64,000 bases of DNA. Source: RBG-16-34-14 sp963727535 (GTDB lineage Bacteria; Bacteroidota; Ignavibacteria; Ignavibacteriales; Ignavibacteriaceae). Under the pieces are notes generated by a model. That model saw nothing but the letters and a program-made list of their open reading frames with translations, was not told where the DNA came from and ran no database searches. Numbering within the stretch: position 1 is the first letter of the stretch; each line of letters opens with the position of its first letter. The position numbers were made by a program, and so were the translations under genes. Below, piece by piece: positions 18,053-26,375 of the stretch. The DNA lies in NCBI GenBank assembly GCA_963727535.1, contig CAVSGR010000008.1:310001-374000 (forward strand), given 5' to 3'.

Positions 18053-21000
18053 TTACTTAAGAAGTATCATCTTTTTAGTTTGTACAAAACTTCCCGCTTG
18101 AAGCTTGTAGAAATAAACTCCACTCGGCAATGCAGAAGCATTAAAATCTACATTATATTTTCCAGCGGACTTTTTCTCATTAACAAGTGTTGCAACTTCA
18201 TTTCCTAAAATATCATATACTTTTAAGCTCACGAAATATTGTCCCGGAATTTGAAAGCTGATTTTCGTAACAGGATTGAAAGGATTAGGGAAATTTTGAT
18301 TTAATTCAAAGTTGTCGGGAGCAATAACTTCGATTTCAACTATGTTGCTATATTCAAATGAACCATTAAAATCAATTTGTTTAAGTCTATATAAATATTT
18401 ACCAGCCGGGAGAATAGCATCAATATATGTGTATGAATTTTTTTGAGTTGTTGTCCCATTTCCTTCAATAAAATCCAGATCTTCCCAAGTATTGGAATTA
18501 GAGTATTTCCTCTGTATCTCAAAACCTTTATTATTAATTTCAGAAGAAGTTATCCAATTTAATTTTATGTTTTGGTATTTATCAAAATCGATTTCAAAAG
18601 ATGAAAGTTCAACCGGCAACCCGGCATCTATGTTGGTTTCCCATAGTCCCCGGCCAAATGTGCCTGCTCTTAATTTGTCATTTCCTCCCCCACTATAAAG
18701 TATCTCCAGTTCCGAAACAACAACATTAGGCAAGCCATTACTGAAAGGTACCCAATCATTGAGTCCATCTTTTACAAGAACACCTATGTCAGTACCAACA
18801 AATAAAACAATGCGGTTAGAAGAGACTTTATAATGTACTATGCACAAAACCGGCAGATTAGGAAGACCGGTAGAAATATTCGTCCACGATCCGCCACCGT
18901 CAGTTGATTGATATACCTTTGAACTATCAATATAGCCACCGTAAGTTATCCAGAGTGTATTCGGATCGTCATTTTTTACGGCGATATATGTCACACTAGT
19001 AGAAGTTGAGGGAAGAGTAAGGGTTGACCAGTTAGTTGCGCCGCCATCGGTAGTTTTCCACATATGAGTTTGATCTGCAGCATACAGAACATTTGAATTA
19101 GAAGGTGCAATTGCCAGTGAACGTATTTTAGCAGCCGCACTTAGCTGCTGGGAAGCACTTGTCCAGCTATTTCCCCGGTCAGTTGTTTTCCATACTTTAT
19201 TATAACCTGCAAACAAAGTAGAGCTATTATTTTGATCAATCACATATGGTGTTACCCAGGCACCTGTTGGCTGCCCACCGGGAATATTTGCAGAAATAGT
19301 TGTAGGAAAAGAAGCACCGCCATTAGTACTTCTGTAGATTTCACCTTTAACATAGGTAGCATACATATAGTTTGTGTTGGAATAATCAACAATACACTCC
19401 ATACCATCACCGCCTGTTACATCGCTCCAAAAACCTGCATTATACAATTTAGAACCATTGTCCTGCAGCCCGGTTAAAATTGTTGTGGTGTTTGTTTGTG
19501 AAACTCCAATTCTGTATATCTGGCTGATTATCATTCCGTTAGTTAAGTCTGTATAACTTGTGCCGCCATTAGTGGTTTTGTAAATACCTCCGTCACACCC
19601 TTCAAAAAGCGTTGAGCTGTTCTGATAAATAAGCGAATGTTTATCTGCATGTACTACAGCTACGCCGCTTTTATTGTATGTTGCCGAACTTACCCAATTA
19701 TTAATCGCACTCCAATTAACTCCACCATCTGTAGATTTCCAGGTTGTGATACCACCTATAAACACCGTATTAACATCAGACGGGTCAACCGCAATACACA
19801 AATCGTATGACCCCTGTCCACTTGAATCGCCGGAACCATCTGTGTAATAACCTAGCATTCCTGGTTGAGTTCCAGAATTATTGTTAACTTTAGTAAAACT
19901 GACACCGCTATCCATAGATTTATATACACCATTAACACCTCCGGCGCTGTTTGCTGCCAGTAAATAAACCACTGTCGGATCATTAGGAGAAACTGCTATC
20001 TCCCCCCGTCGTCCATTTGTTGCAATAGCTGATCCGAATGACCATGATTCGCCATTATTTGTTGATCGATTAATATATGTTCCACCATAAGGGATACTGG
20101 AGGCATACATTATATTGTGATCGCCAGGTTTAAATTCTATATCACCCCAAACATTTGCGGTTTTTATATTCCACGATGCTCCACTATTAGTAGATTTATA
20201 AATTCCATCGGAAGTTGCTGCGAACAGTATTGAATTATCAGTTGGATCGATACGTAAACTATAAATACTCTTCCCCAAATCTTCTGAATAGCTCAACCCG
20301 GTAGTATTCCACGTTGCACCGCCGTCAGTGGATTTCAAAACTCCGATGCTAACATTATCTGCAGCATTACCACCACCAAGAGACCATAAGCTACCGCCAT
20401 CACGGTCCCCGGTAGCAATATATATTGTATTAGTAGATGCGTAATCACTTGGAATAGCAATAGCGCTAACACCAAGAACAAGCTGATCGTTGTTTAAAAT
20501 TATCCAGTCAGCTCCCCCATCTGTAGTTTTCCATATTCCACCGGAAGGACTACCTACCCAAAAGGTATTGTTATCTGTTGGATGGAATGCTATGCAATTA
20601 ATTCTTCCTATACCGGCGTATCCTCCATCTGAAGAATTTGTTCCTAGGTTACTCCAGCTTTCGTTGTATGTGCTTAATTTGTTTAAACTATTTTTACTTT
20701 GTTTATATTTTTCATATTCAATAACGGAGTTTGTTTTAGGAAATTCCCCGGTTTGAGTATTTATTCTTTGTTCCCAATAATATTCCCATCTTTTATAAAG
20801 GCTCCACCCCGGAGCTCCTCCATCCTCACCATCTTCATCAGCAATACCAATCTTAAAAAGACTTTTTGAATCCCAATAGTCTTCCATCGCTTTTTGAATT
20901 TGGTAAAAATTGGACGTGCTGCTTAAATTGTTTTGTTTTAATATAGAAATCGGAGTTAGCTGCTGTCCAAATAACAATGAATTTAAAGCGACAAAAAAAA

Positions 21001-21058
21001 CAATAAAGAAAATTTTCCGCAATGTGGTACTAATCAAAATAGTATATGAATACTTCAT
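18053..21058 (-). CDS. Large T9SS-sorted BNR/VPS10-like beta-propeller protein
   Basis: About 1001 residues. Signal segment (IFFIVFFVALNSLLFGQ). From about residue 150 to 830 it is built of BNR/Asp-box repeats (GGIWKTTDGGADW, GVLKSTDGGATWN, IYKSTNSGASW, KVYQSTDGGGSW), the sortilin/Ycf48/xyloglucanase-type seven-bladed propeller layout, probably two propellers. The C-terminal 190 residues carry the linker and sorting domain (FELNQNFPNPFNPVTKI, SGVYFYKL). I chose the ATG at 21058, not the one at 21070, because GGGAG lies just before it between the two. Could be a surface glycan-binding or hydrolytic protein; catalytic residues cannot be assigned. Confidence 0.82.
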   Translation of the reverse strand: MKYSYTILISTTLRKIFFIVFFVALNSLLFGQQLTPISILKQNNLSSTSNFYQIQKAMEDYWDSKSLFKIGIADEDGEDGGAPGWSLYKRWEYYWEQRINTQTGEFPKTNSVIEYEKYKQSKNSLNKLSTYNESWSNLGTNSSDGGYAGIGRINCIAFHPTDNNTFWVGSPSGGIWKTTDGGADWIILNNDQLVLGVSAIAIPSDYASTNTIYIATGDRDGGSLWSLGGGNAADNVSIGVLKSTDGGATWNTTGLSYSEDLGKSIYSLRIDPTDNSILFAATSDGIYKSTNSGASWNIKTANVWGDIEFKPGDHNIMYASSIPYGGTYINRSTNNGESWSFGSAIATNGRRGEIAVSPNDPTVVYLLAANSAGGVNGVYKSMDSGVSFTKVNNNSGTQPGMLGYYTDGSGDSSGQGSYDLCIAVDPSDVNTVFIGGITTWKSTDGGVNWSAINNWVSSATYNKSGVAVVHADKHSLIYQNSSTLFEGCDGGIYKTTNGGTSYTDLTNGMIISQIYRIGVSQTNTTTILTGLQDNGSKLYNAGFWSDVTGGDGMECIVDYSNTNYMYATYVKGEIYRSTNGGASFPTTISANIPGGQPTGAWVTPYVIDQNNSSTLFAGYNKVWKTTDRGNSWTSASQQLSAAAKIRSLAIAPSNSNVLYAADQTHMWKTTDGGATNWSTLTLPSTSTSVTYIAVKNDDPNTLWITYGGYIDSSKVYQSTDGGGSWTNISTGLPNLPVLCIVHYKVSSNRIVLFVGTDIGVLVKDGLNDWVPFSNGLPNVVVSELEILYSGGGNDKLRAGTFGRGLWETNIDAGLPVELSSFEIDFDKYQNIKLNWITSSEINNKGFEIQRKYSNSNTWEDLDFIEGNGTTTQKNSYTYIDAILPAGKYLYRLKQIDFNGSFEYSNIVEIEVIAPDNFELNQNFPNPFNPVTKISFQIPGQYFVSLKVYDILGNEVATLVNEKKSAGKYNVDFNASALPSGVYFYKLQAGSFVQTKKMILLK

Positions 21059-21070
21059 ACAATCTCCCAT

Positions 21071-21415
21071 GAATAGTTTTTAAAGAAGGATCAATAAAAA
21101 AGGAACTAGCAATTGCTTCAATTCAAAAAATTATTAAATTTTTCAACGTGAAAAAATATTTGGCCACTATGTGTTATCTCGATTTTGATAAGATTACTTC
21201 TGTATAGATTACAAAAAATCACAACTTAAAGTTTATTATATGGTAAATACCACTACGGATTTGAGGACAACATCTTTACCTGCTTTAAAATAGCATAATA
21301 AATAACACGAAAAAACAAAAAAAATTGTTTTCTTAATAATTACCTAATTTATAAGTTTATTGGAAAAGGCAAGAGTAGCATACAAAAAAAATGAACCAAA
21401 ATTATTTTGATGGTC
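21071..21415. other. Divergent intergenic region upstream of the trp leader
   Basis: About 345 AT-rich bases between the leftward BNR-repeat gene and the rightward trp operon. An ATG at 21391 is in frame with the trp leader peptide and would give a 51-residue version, but it lies upstream of the best promoter. No other gene or repeat seen. Confidence 0.5.
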
Positions 21416-21445
21416 TTGATTTATTAAAAATCTTTAATATATTTG
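21416..21445 (+). promoter_or_regulatory. Predicted promoter of the trp operon (TTG-N19-TAnnTTTG)
   Basis: TTG at 21416-21418, then 19 bases, then TATATTTG at 21438-21445, a full match to the Bacteroidota -7 box TAnnTTTG with proper spacing to the -33 element (CTTG instead of TTTG). The leader peptide ATG follows only 11 bases after the box, so the transcript would begin very close to it. Confidence 0.6.
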
Positions 21446-21456
21446 TAGCACAAAAA

Positions 21457-21546
21457 ATGAAAACAAATACTGAATCATATCGCAATATCACCGTTCCAAA
21501 TTATTTTTGGTGGTGGTTTAGTATCTTAAGCAAAATGACTCAGTGA
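21457..21546 (+). CDS. trpL: trp operon leader peptide with three consecutive Trp codons
   Basis: A 29-codon ORF ending in TGA at 21544-21546, containing NYFWWWFSIL with TGG-TGG-TGG at 21508-21516. It lies between a predicted promoter and a strong terminator in front of trpE. Immediately after the Trp codons the RNA can form mutually exclusive pairings: 21514-21525 with 21545-21559 (segments 1:2), 21550-21555 with 21577-21582 (2:3, antiterminator) and the terminator (3:4). A ribosome stalled at the Trp codons would free segment 2 and allow read-through; one reaching the stop would cover segment 2. This is the classical attenuation design; the peptide itself is not expected to have another role. 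Confidence 0.85.
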   Translation: MKTNTESYRNITVPNYFWWWFSILSKMTQ

Positions 21547-21570
21547 TATTGAGAAACCATAAGAATTTAG

Positions 21571-21606
21571 AAACCCTTCTCAGAACACTGGGAAGGGTTT
21601 TTTTTT
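21571..21606 (+). terminator. Attenuator terminator of the trp operon
   Basis: Arms 21571-21583 and 21588-21600 form a 13-bp stem (one T-G pair) with loop AACA, followed by nine T. The left arm (CCCTTCTCAG) overlaps the sequence that the antiterminator would sequester. It is 173 bases before the trpE start, and no gene ends upstream on this strand, so it can only act as a leader terminator. Confidence 0.9.
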
Positions 21607-21637
21607 GAAATTTTGGCTACCAATAATTGATAAATTT

Positions 21638-21776
21638 AATAGCCCCGACTTTCAAGTCGGGGGAAAATGAACCGACACGCAATGGGCTTTAGCCAAAATT
21701 CATTGGTATATTTTTGACTAAAGTCATTATTAAGGAATCAAATATAAACCACGACATAAATGTCAGAGCTATTAAA
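21638..21776. repeat. Copy C of the CCCCGAC-hairpin repeat, inside the trp leader
   Basis: 139 bases. Left end AATAGCCCCGACTTTC/AAGTCGGGG is nearly identical to copy B; centre has GGGCTTTAGCC and GACTAAAGTC; the right hairpin is degraded (CCACGACATAAATGTCAG) and ends in GAGCTATTAAAG. It lies between the trp attenuator and the trpE ATG, which follows within four bases, so it forms the trpE ribosome-loading region. Confidence 0.8.
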
Positions 21777-21779
21777 GAA

Positions 21780-23255
21780 ATGAACATAGAACAATTTAAA
21801 GAGCTCGCTAAAAAATATAACCTGATTCCGGTTTATGAAATCATAACTGCGGATTTGCTTACTCCCGTACTTGCATATCTTAAAATAAGAGAGATGAGTA
21901 AGTATAACTTTCTTCTTGAGTCAGTTGAAGGAACTGCAAACCTGGCAAGATATTCTTTCATTGGCTCGGGACCGGAAAAGATTTTTTCAAATAAAGGATC
22001 CAAACTAAAAGAAATTCTTAATGGACATTCAAATGAAAATGAGATTTCTATTTTTGAATACCTTAGAAAAGAAATTAAAAGGTATAAACAGACAAGACTC
22101 GATGAGTTGCCGGATTTCACAGGCGGTCTTGTCGGATTTTTAGGTTATGAAAACATTTCGCTTGTAGAAAAAGTTATAAAATTCAATTCTCAATCTTTTA
22201 ACTCACCTGATTCAATTTTCGGAATATATAAAACTATTCTTGCTTTCGATCATTACAAACATCAAATAATATTGATATCCAACGCTGATCTTACTGAAGA
22301 AAAAGATATTGAAGCGGCTTTCCATAAAGCAAAAAATGAAATAAAGAAGCTTAAAGATAATTTAAGAAAACCCGTTCAATACTTATCCGATTTTAAACTC
22401 TCTCAGGAAGTAACTCACGATTTCAATTCGGATGAATTTTGTAAACAGGTTGAAGCGGGAAAAATAAATATTGTTGAAGGTGATATATTTCAAATCGTTC
22501 TATCAAAAAGATTTTCTGCACAATACAAAGGTGACTTACTAAATGTTTATCGCGCATTAAGAATAATTAATCCATCGCCGTATATGTATTATCTTGAGTT
22601 TGGGGATGAAATGAAAATTGCCGGTACCTCTCCCGAAGATTTGCTGAAAGTAAAAAACAGGAAAGCAACCGTTCTTCCAATTGCAGGAACACGAAGAAGA
22701 GGAAAAAACTATGAAGAGGATAAGAAGCTTGAAGAAGATCTCATAAATGATCCTAAAGAACTTGCTGAACATACAATGCTGCTCGATCTTGGGAGAAATG
22801 ATCTTGGCAGAGTTTGCGAATATGGAACTGTAAAAGTTGCAGAAAAAATGAAAATACAAAGATACTCTCACGTAATGCACATTGTATCTAAAGTTGAAGG
22901 CAAGCTTGCAAAAGACAAAGATTCGGTTGATGCTTTAATGTCCTGCTTCCCTGCTGGTACTGTTACCGGCGCACCTAAAATACGTGCAATTCAATTAATT
23001 AATGATTATGAAAATCTTGAAAGGAATGTTTACGCCGGTGCAGTTGGCTATTTTGATTTTTCTGGAAACCTGGATATGTGTATAGCAATCAGAACTTTAT
23101 TTGCAAAGAACAATACGGTTTACTGGCAGGCAGGTGCAGGTATTGTTGCAGACAGCAAACCTGAATTAGAAACAAAAGAAATAAAAAATAAATCAGCAGT
23201 AATGATAAATGCATTAAAATATGCAGAGGTTATAGATGAAGATCCTGGTAATTGA
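21780..23255 (+). CDS. trpE: Anthranilate synthase component I
   Basis: Converts chorismate to anthranilate using ammonia or the glutaminase partner. 491 residues. The N-terminal Trp-binding region includes LLESVEGTANLARYSFIG (contains the L-L-E-S feedback element); the chorismate-binding core has FQIVLSKRF, GTSPEDLLKV, PIAGTRRRG, DLGRNDLGRV, and FPAGTVTGAPK, all family signatures. I use ATG 21780 (MNIEQFKELA) because the frame upstream is repeat sequence. It overlaps trpG by 20 bases. First structural gene after the attenuator. Confidence 0.96.
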   Translation: MNIEQFKELAKKYNLIPVYEIITADLLTPVLAYLKIREMSKYNFLLESVEGTANLARYSFIGSGPEKIFSNKGSKLKEILNGHSNENEISIFEYLRKEIKRYKQTRLDELPDFTGGLVGFLGYENISLVEKVIKFNSQSFNSPDSIFGIYKTILAFDHYKHQIILISNADLTEEKDIEAAFHKAKNEIKKLKDNLRKPVQYLSDFKLSQEVTHDFNSDEFCKQVEAGKINIVEGDIFQIVLSKRFSAQYKGDLLNVYRALRIINPSPYMYYLEFGDEMKIAGTSPEDLLKVKNRKATVLPIAGTRRRGKNYEEDKKLEEDLINDPKELAEHTMLLDLGRNDLGRVCEYGTVKVAEKMKIQRYSHVMHIVSKVEGKLAKDKDSVDALMSCFPAGTVTGAPKIRAIQLINDYENLERNVYAGAVGYFDFSGNLDMCIAIRTLFAKNNTVYWQAGAGIVADSKPELETKEIKNKSAVMINALKYAEVIDEDPGN

Positions 23256-23802
23256 TAACTACGATTCGTTTACATACAATCTGGTTCAGCTTCTCGGCAG
23301 GTTTGAACACGAACTTGTTGTAAAAAGAAATGATGAAATTACAGAAGCTGGAATTTCTGAATTAAAGCCGGACAAGATTTTAATATCTCCCGGTCCCGGT
23401 AAACCTGAGGATTCAAAAATAAGTTTAACTGCTATTGAAAAATTCGGAAAAGATATTCCTGTGCTCGGAGTTTGCCTTGGTCACCAGGCAATTGGAACAG
23501 TTTACGGGGGAAAAGTCGTCAGGGCTCAGATATTAATGCATGGAAAAACTTCACTAATAAAGCATGATGCAAAAAAAATATTCAACGGAATTCCACAGGA
23601 ATTTGAAGCGACTCGTTATCATTCTTTAATAGTTGATAGAGAAACTTTGCCGGATTTGCTTGAAGTAACTGCAGAAACAAAAGAAGGAACAATAATGGGA
23701 ATTCGGCATAAGAGTTTTCCTGTTGAGGGAATTCAGTTTCATCCTGAATCTATATTAACAAATGAAGGTTATAACATAATTAAAAACTGGTTGGCATTAT
23801 GA
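23236..23802 (+). CDS. trpG: Anthranilate synthase component II (glutamine amidotransferase)
   Basis: Class I glutaminase delivering ammonia to TrpE. 188 residues. Conserved YDSFTYNLVQ at the start, oxyanion strand ILISPGPGKPED, nucleophile Cys in GVCLGHQAIG, and His/Glu in QFHPESI near the C-terminus, so the catalytic triad is complete. Start overlaps the trpE end and its stop overlaps the trpD start (ATGA-type), indicating tight translational coupling in the operon. Confidence 0.96.
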   Translation: MKILVIDNYDSFTYNLVQLLGRFEHELVVKRNDEITEAGISELKPDKILISPGPGKPEDSKISLTAIEKFGKDIPVLGVCLGHQAIGTVYGGKVVRAQILMHGKTSLIKHDAKKIFNGIPQEFEATRYHSLIVDRETLPDLLEVTAETKEGTIMGIRHKSFPVEGIQFHPESILTNEGYNIIKNWLAL

Positions 23803-24818
23803 AAAATTACATTGAAAAACTTTTAGACAAAGAAAATTTAACAGTCGAAGAATCTTATGATGCAATGAACCGGATAATGAGTGGGAGTGTTGACAATTCC
23901 AATCTTGCAGGATTATTAATTGCTTTAAAAGCCAAAGGCGAAGCTCCAAGCGAAGTTGCAGGCTTTGCAAAAGCCATGAGAGACAACTGCATTAAAATTA
24001 ATGTTCCTTTAGAAAACACAATTGATGTCTGCGGAACCGGAGGAGATGGTTCCGGAACATTCAACATTTCTACAGCAGTTTCTTTCGTTGTCGCAGGTGC
24101 AGGTGTTAAAGTTGCAAAACATGGCAACAGATCTATTTCAAGTAAATCGGGAAGTGCAGACGTTCTTCAACAATTGGGAATAAATATCAACTTAACTAAA
24201 GAACAATCCGAAGAAGCACTTGATAAAGTTGGAATGGCTTTTCTGTTCGCTCCTCTCTATCATCCTGCAATGAAATACGCTGGACAGGTTAGAAAAGAGT
24301 TGGGAATTAAAACTGTTTTTAATATGCTGGGACCATTGACAAATCCAGCAGGAGTAAAAAGACAATTAATTGGAACTTTTAGTCTCAAAGCTGCGGAGAC
24401 AATGTGTGAAGCAACAAAATATTTAGATCAGGAAAAAGTTTGTTTTGTTTGCAGCAACGATAAGTTTGATGAGATACATTTGGGTGAAGAAACTTCTGTA
24501 TTTGAATTTAACGGAAAAGGAAATATTCCATCTTATAAAATTTCCAATAACACTTTTGGTTTTCCCAAAACAATATTTGATGAAATAAAAGGCGACTCGG
24601 CTGAACGGAATGCAGAAATAATTCTGGAAGTTCTCGATAAGAAAAAGAAAAATTCAGCTTATTACGTAACGGTTGCAAATGCAGCGATGGGATTATACGC
24701 AGCAGGACATTCTGATGATCTTAAAAAATGTGCGGTAATTGCGGAAGAATCAATAGTAAGCGGTTCTGCTTATTCAAAGTTAGAAGAGTTAAAGAATTTT
24801 AGTTCAAAATATGTTTAA
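23799..24818 (+). CDS. trpD: Anthranilate phosphoribosyltransferase
   Basis: Transfers phosphoribose from PRPP to anthranilate. 339 residues. Signature GTGGDGSGTFNISTA (PRPP/metal loop), KHGNRSISSKSGSADVLQQLG, the FNMLGPLTNPAG motif and DEIHLGE are all intact. It follows trpG with a four-base overlap. Copy D of the repeat follows its stop, separating it from trpC by about 160 bases, unusual within an otherwise overlapping operon. Confidence 0.96.
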   Translation: MKNYIEKLLDKENLTVEESYDAMNRIMSGSVDNSNLAGLLIALKAKGEAPSEVAGFAKAMRDNCIKINVPLENTIDVCGTGGDGSGTFNISTAVSFVVAGAGVKVAKHGNRSISSKSGSADVLQQLGININLTKEQSEEALDKVGMAFLFAPLYHPAMKYAGQVRKELGIKTVFNMLGPLTNPAGVKRQLIGTFSLKAAETMCEATKYLDQEKVCFVCSNDKFDEIHLGEETSVFEFNGKGNIPSYKISNNTFGFPKTIFDEIKGDSAERNAEIILEVLDKKKKNSAYYVTVANAAMGLYAAGHSDDLKKCAVIAEESIVSGSAYSKLEELKNFSSKYV

Positions 24819-24824
24819 AAGTTT

Positions 24825-24960
24825 TAATAGCCACGACCTTTAGGTCGTGGACAAACGGACAAAGCAACTATGGCTTTAGCCACAACTAAAGCAATTTGGG
24901 CTAAAGCCCAAGAATATTGTTAGTTTTCAAATCCCCCGACATAAATGTTGGGGCTATTAT
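24825..24960. repeat. Copy D of the CCCCGAC-hairpin repeat, between trpD and trpC
   Basis: About 136 bases: left hairpin TAGCCACGACCTTTAGGTCGTGG, centre TATGGCTTTAGCC and GGGCTAAAGCCC, right hairpin CCCCCGACATAAATGTTGGGG followed by CTATTA. Same layout and orientation as copies B and C. Its last base is 16 bases before the trpC ATG. As a strong double hairpin it may modulate downstream expression or mRNA stability. Confidence 0.8.
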
Positions 24961-24976
24961 CTGTACGAAAAATAAT

Positions 24977-25768
24977 ATGAATATTCTTGAAGAAATAATC
25001 GAGCACAAAAAAGATGAAGTGAACAAACTCAAAAAGAAGTTTTCACTACGTTCTTTTGAAGAGATGGATTTTTATGAAAAACCGGCTTTGAAACTAAAAG
25101 ATTTCATTAGTCCAGATGCTTTAGGAATAATTGCCGAAATAAAAAAAGCAAGTCCTTCAAAAGGAATTATAAGAAATGATTTTAATCATTTAAAGATTGC
25201 TGAAATTTATTTTAGTGAAAACCTTTCTGCTGTTTCGGTTTTAACAGACTTAGATTACTTCAAAGGAAGCATTAATTATCTAAAAGATATTGCAGCAATA
25301 AAGCAAACGCCTTTGTTAAGAAAAGATTTCATAATTGATGAACACCAGGTTTATGAATCAAAAGCTTTTGGCGCAGATATAATCTTATTAATAAGCGAAG
25401 TATTATCAAAACAACAAATACAGGAATTGAGCTTTGCAGCAAAAGAACTTGAAATGGATGTTCTTCTTGAACTTCACTCTAAAGAACAATTAAATAAAAT
25501 AGATTTGAAGCTTAATACTATTATCGGAATAAATAATAGAAACCTTGAGGATTTTTCTGTTAACCTTGAAACTACAAAACAAGTTGCGTCAGAAGTTCCA
25601 GAAGATATTATTGTTGTTTCTGAAAGTGGAATCAGTAAAAAAGATGATATTGATTTTCTGAAAAACACAAATACAAAAGCGATTTTAGTCGGTGAACATT
25701 TAATGGCTTCCCCAAATATTAAAGAATCACTCAAACAATTAAAAGAATGGTGCAGTTTTGAAAATTAA
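24977..25768 (+). CDS. trpC: Indole-3-glycerol-phosphate synthase
   Basis: Closes the indole ring (CdRP to indole glycerol phosphate). 263 residues, TIM barrel. EIKKASPSKG (catalytic Lys), LTDLDYFKGS, PLLRKDFIIDEHQVYES, GINNRNLEDFSV and VSESGISK are all present. Start chosen at ATG 24977 (MNILEEIIEHKKDEV), which matches the family N-terminus; upstream codons belong to the repeat. Overlaps trpF by 11 bases. Confidence 0.95.
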   Translation: MNILEEIIEHKKDEVNKLKKKFSLRSFEEMDFYEKPALKLKDFISPDALGIIAEIKKASPSKGIIRNDFNHLKIAEIYFSENLSAVSVLTDLDYFKGSINYLKDIAAIKQTPLLRKDFIIDEHQVYESKAFGADIILLISEVLSKQQIQELSFAAKELEMDVLLELHSKEQLNKIDLKLNTIIGINNRNLEDFSVNLETTKQVASEVPEDIIVVSESGISKKDDIDFLKNTNTKAILVGEHLMASPNIKESLKQLKEWCSFEN

Positions 25769-26369
25769 AATTTGCGGAATAACTAATATTGAAGACGCAT
25801 TACTCTGTGAGAGTTTGGGAGCCGACGCGCTTGGTTTTATCTTTTATAAAGGAAGTAAAAGATTTGTTGACCCTGAAACTGCGGGAAAAATAATTTCCGA
25901 ACTTTCGCCATTTACTCTAAAGGTCGGGGTATTTGTAAATAGTTCTCCTGAAGAAATAAATAAGATAGCAAAACAAACAAAATTAAATGTTATTCAGTTG
26001 CATAGCGATGAAACAACTAATACGATTTCTGAAATAAATCTACCTATAATAAAATCTTTTAGAATCAAAAATGAATTTGATTTTTCTATATTGAATAATT
26101 TTAAAGATGTATCTTTTCTTTTCGATACATATTCTGAAAAGGAATATGGGGGAACAGGGAAAACTTTTAATTGGGAATTAATCCCTGACGAATTAAGAGA
26201 TAAAATAATTTTATCGGGAGGGGTTTCCATAAATAACATCGAAGAAATTTATAAAAAGATAAAACCAGCGGCGGTTGATTTATCATCTTCATTGGAATCC
26301 GGACCCGGCAGAAAAGACAGTGAAAAAGTAAAAGAGTTTTTTAAGAAAATAAATAATCTAAGGAGCTAA
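25758..26369 (+). CDS. trpF: Phosphoribosylanthranilate isomerase
   Basis: Amadori isomerisation of PRA to CdRP. 203 residues. KICGITNIEDA carries the catalytic Cys; GFIFYKGSKRFV, KVGVFVNSS, QLHSDE, FDTYSEKEYGGTGKTFNW (general acid Asp) and ILSGGVSINN follow the family order. It starts with TTG inside the trpC end, the only start compatible with the conserved N-terminus, implying translational coupling. An AGGAG site follows near its end, serving the next gene. Confidence 0.93.
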   Translation: MKIKICGITNIEDALLCESLGADALGFIFYKGSKRFVDPETAGKIISELSPFTLKVGVFVNSSPEEINKIAKQTKLNVIQLHSDETTNTISEINLPIIKSFRIKNEFDFSILNNFKDVSFLFDTYSEKEYGGTGKTFNWELIPDELRDKIILSGGVSINNIEEIYKKIKPAAVDLSSSLESGPGRKDSEKVKEFFKKINNLRS

Positions 26370-26375
26370 ACAAAA

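Noticed and set aside
21391..21546. A longer 51-codon trp leader starting at 21391
   Set aside because: It is in frame, but it starts upstream of the best promoter, and the 29-codon form has typical leader size; kept only as an alternative.
24917..24976. Upstream in-frame start for trpC
   Set aside because: Those codons lie inside repeat copy D; the family N-terminus begins at 24977.
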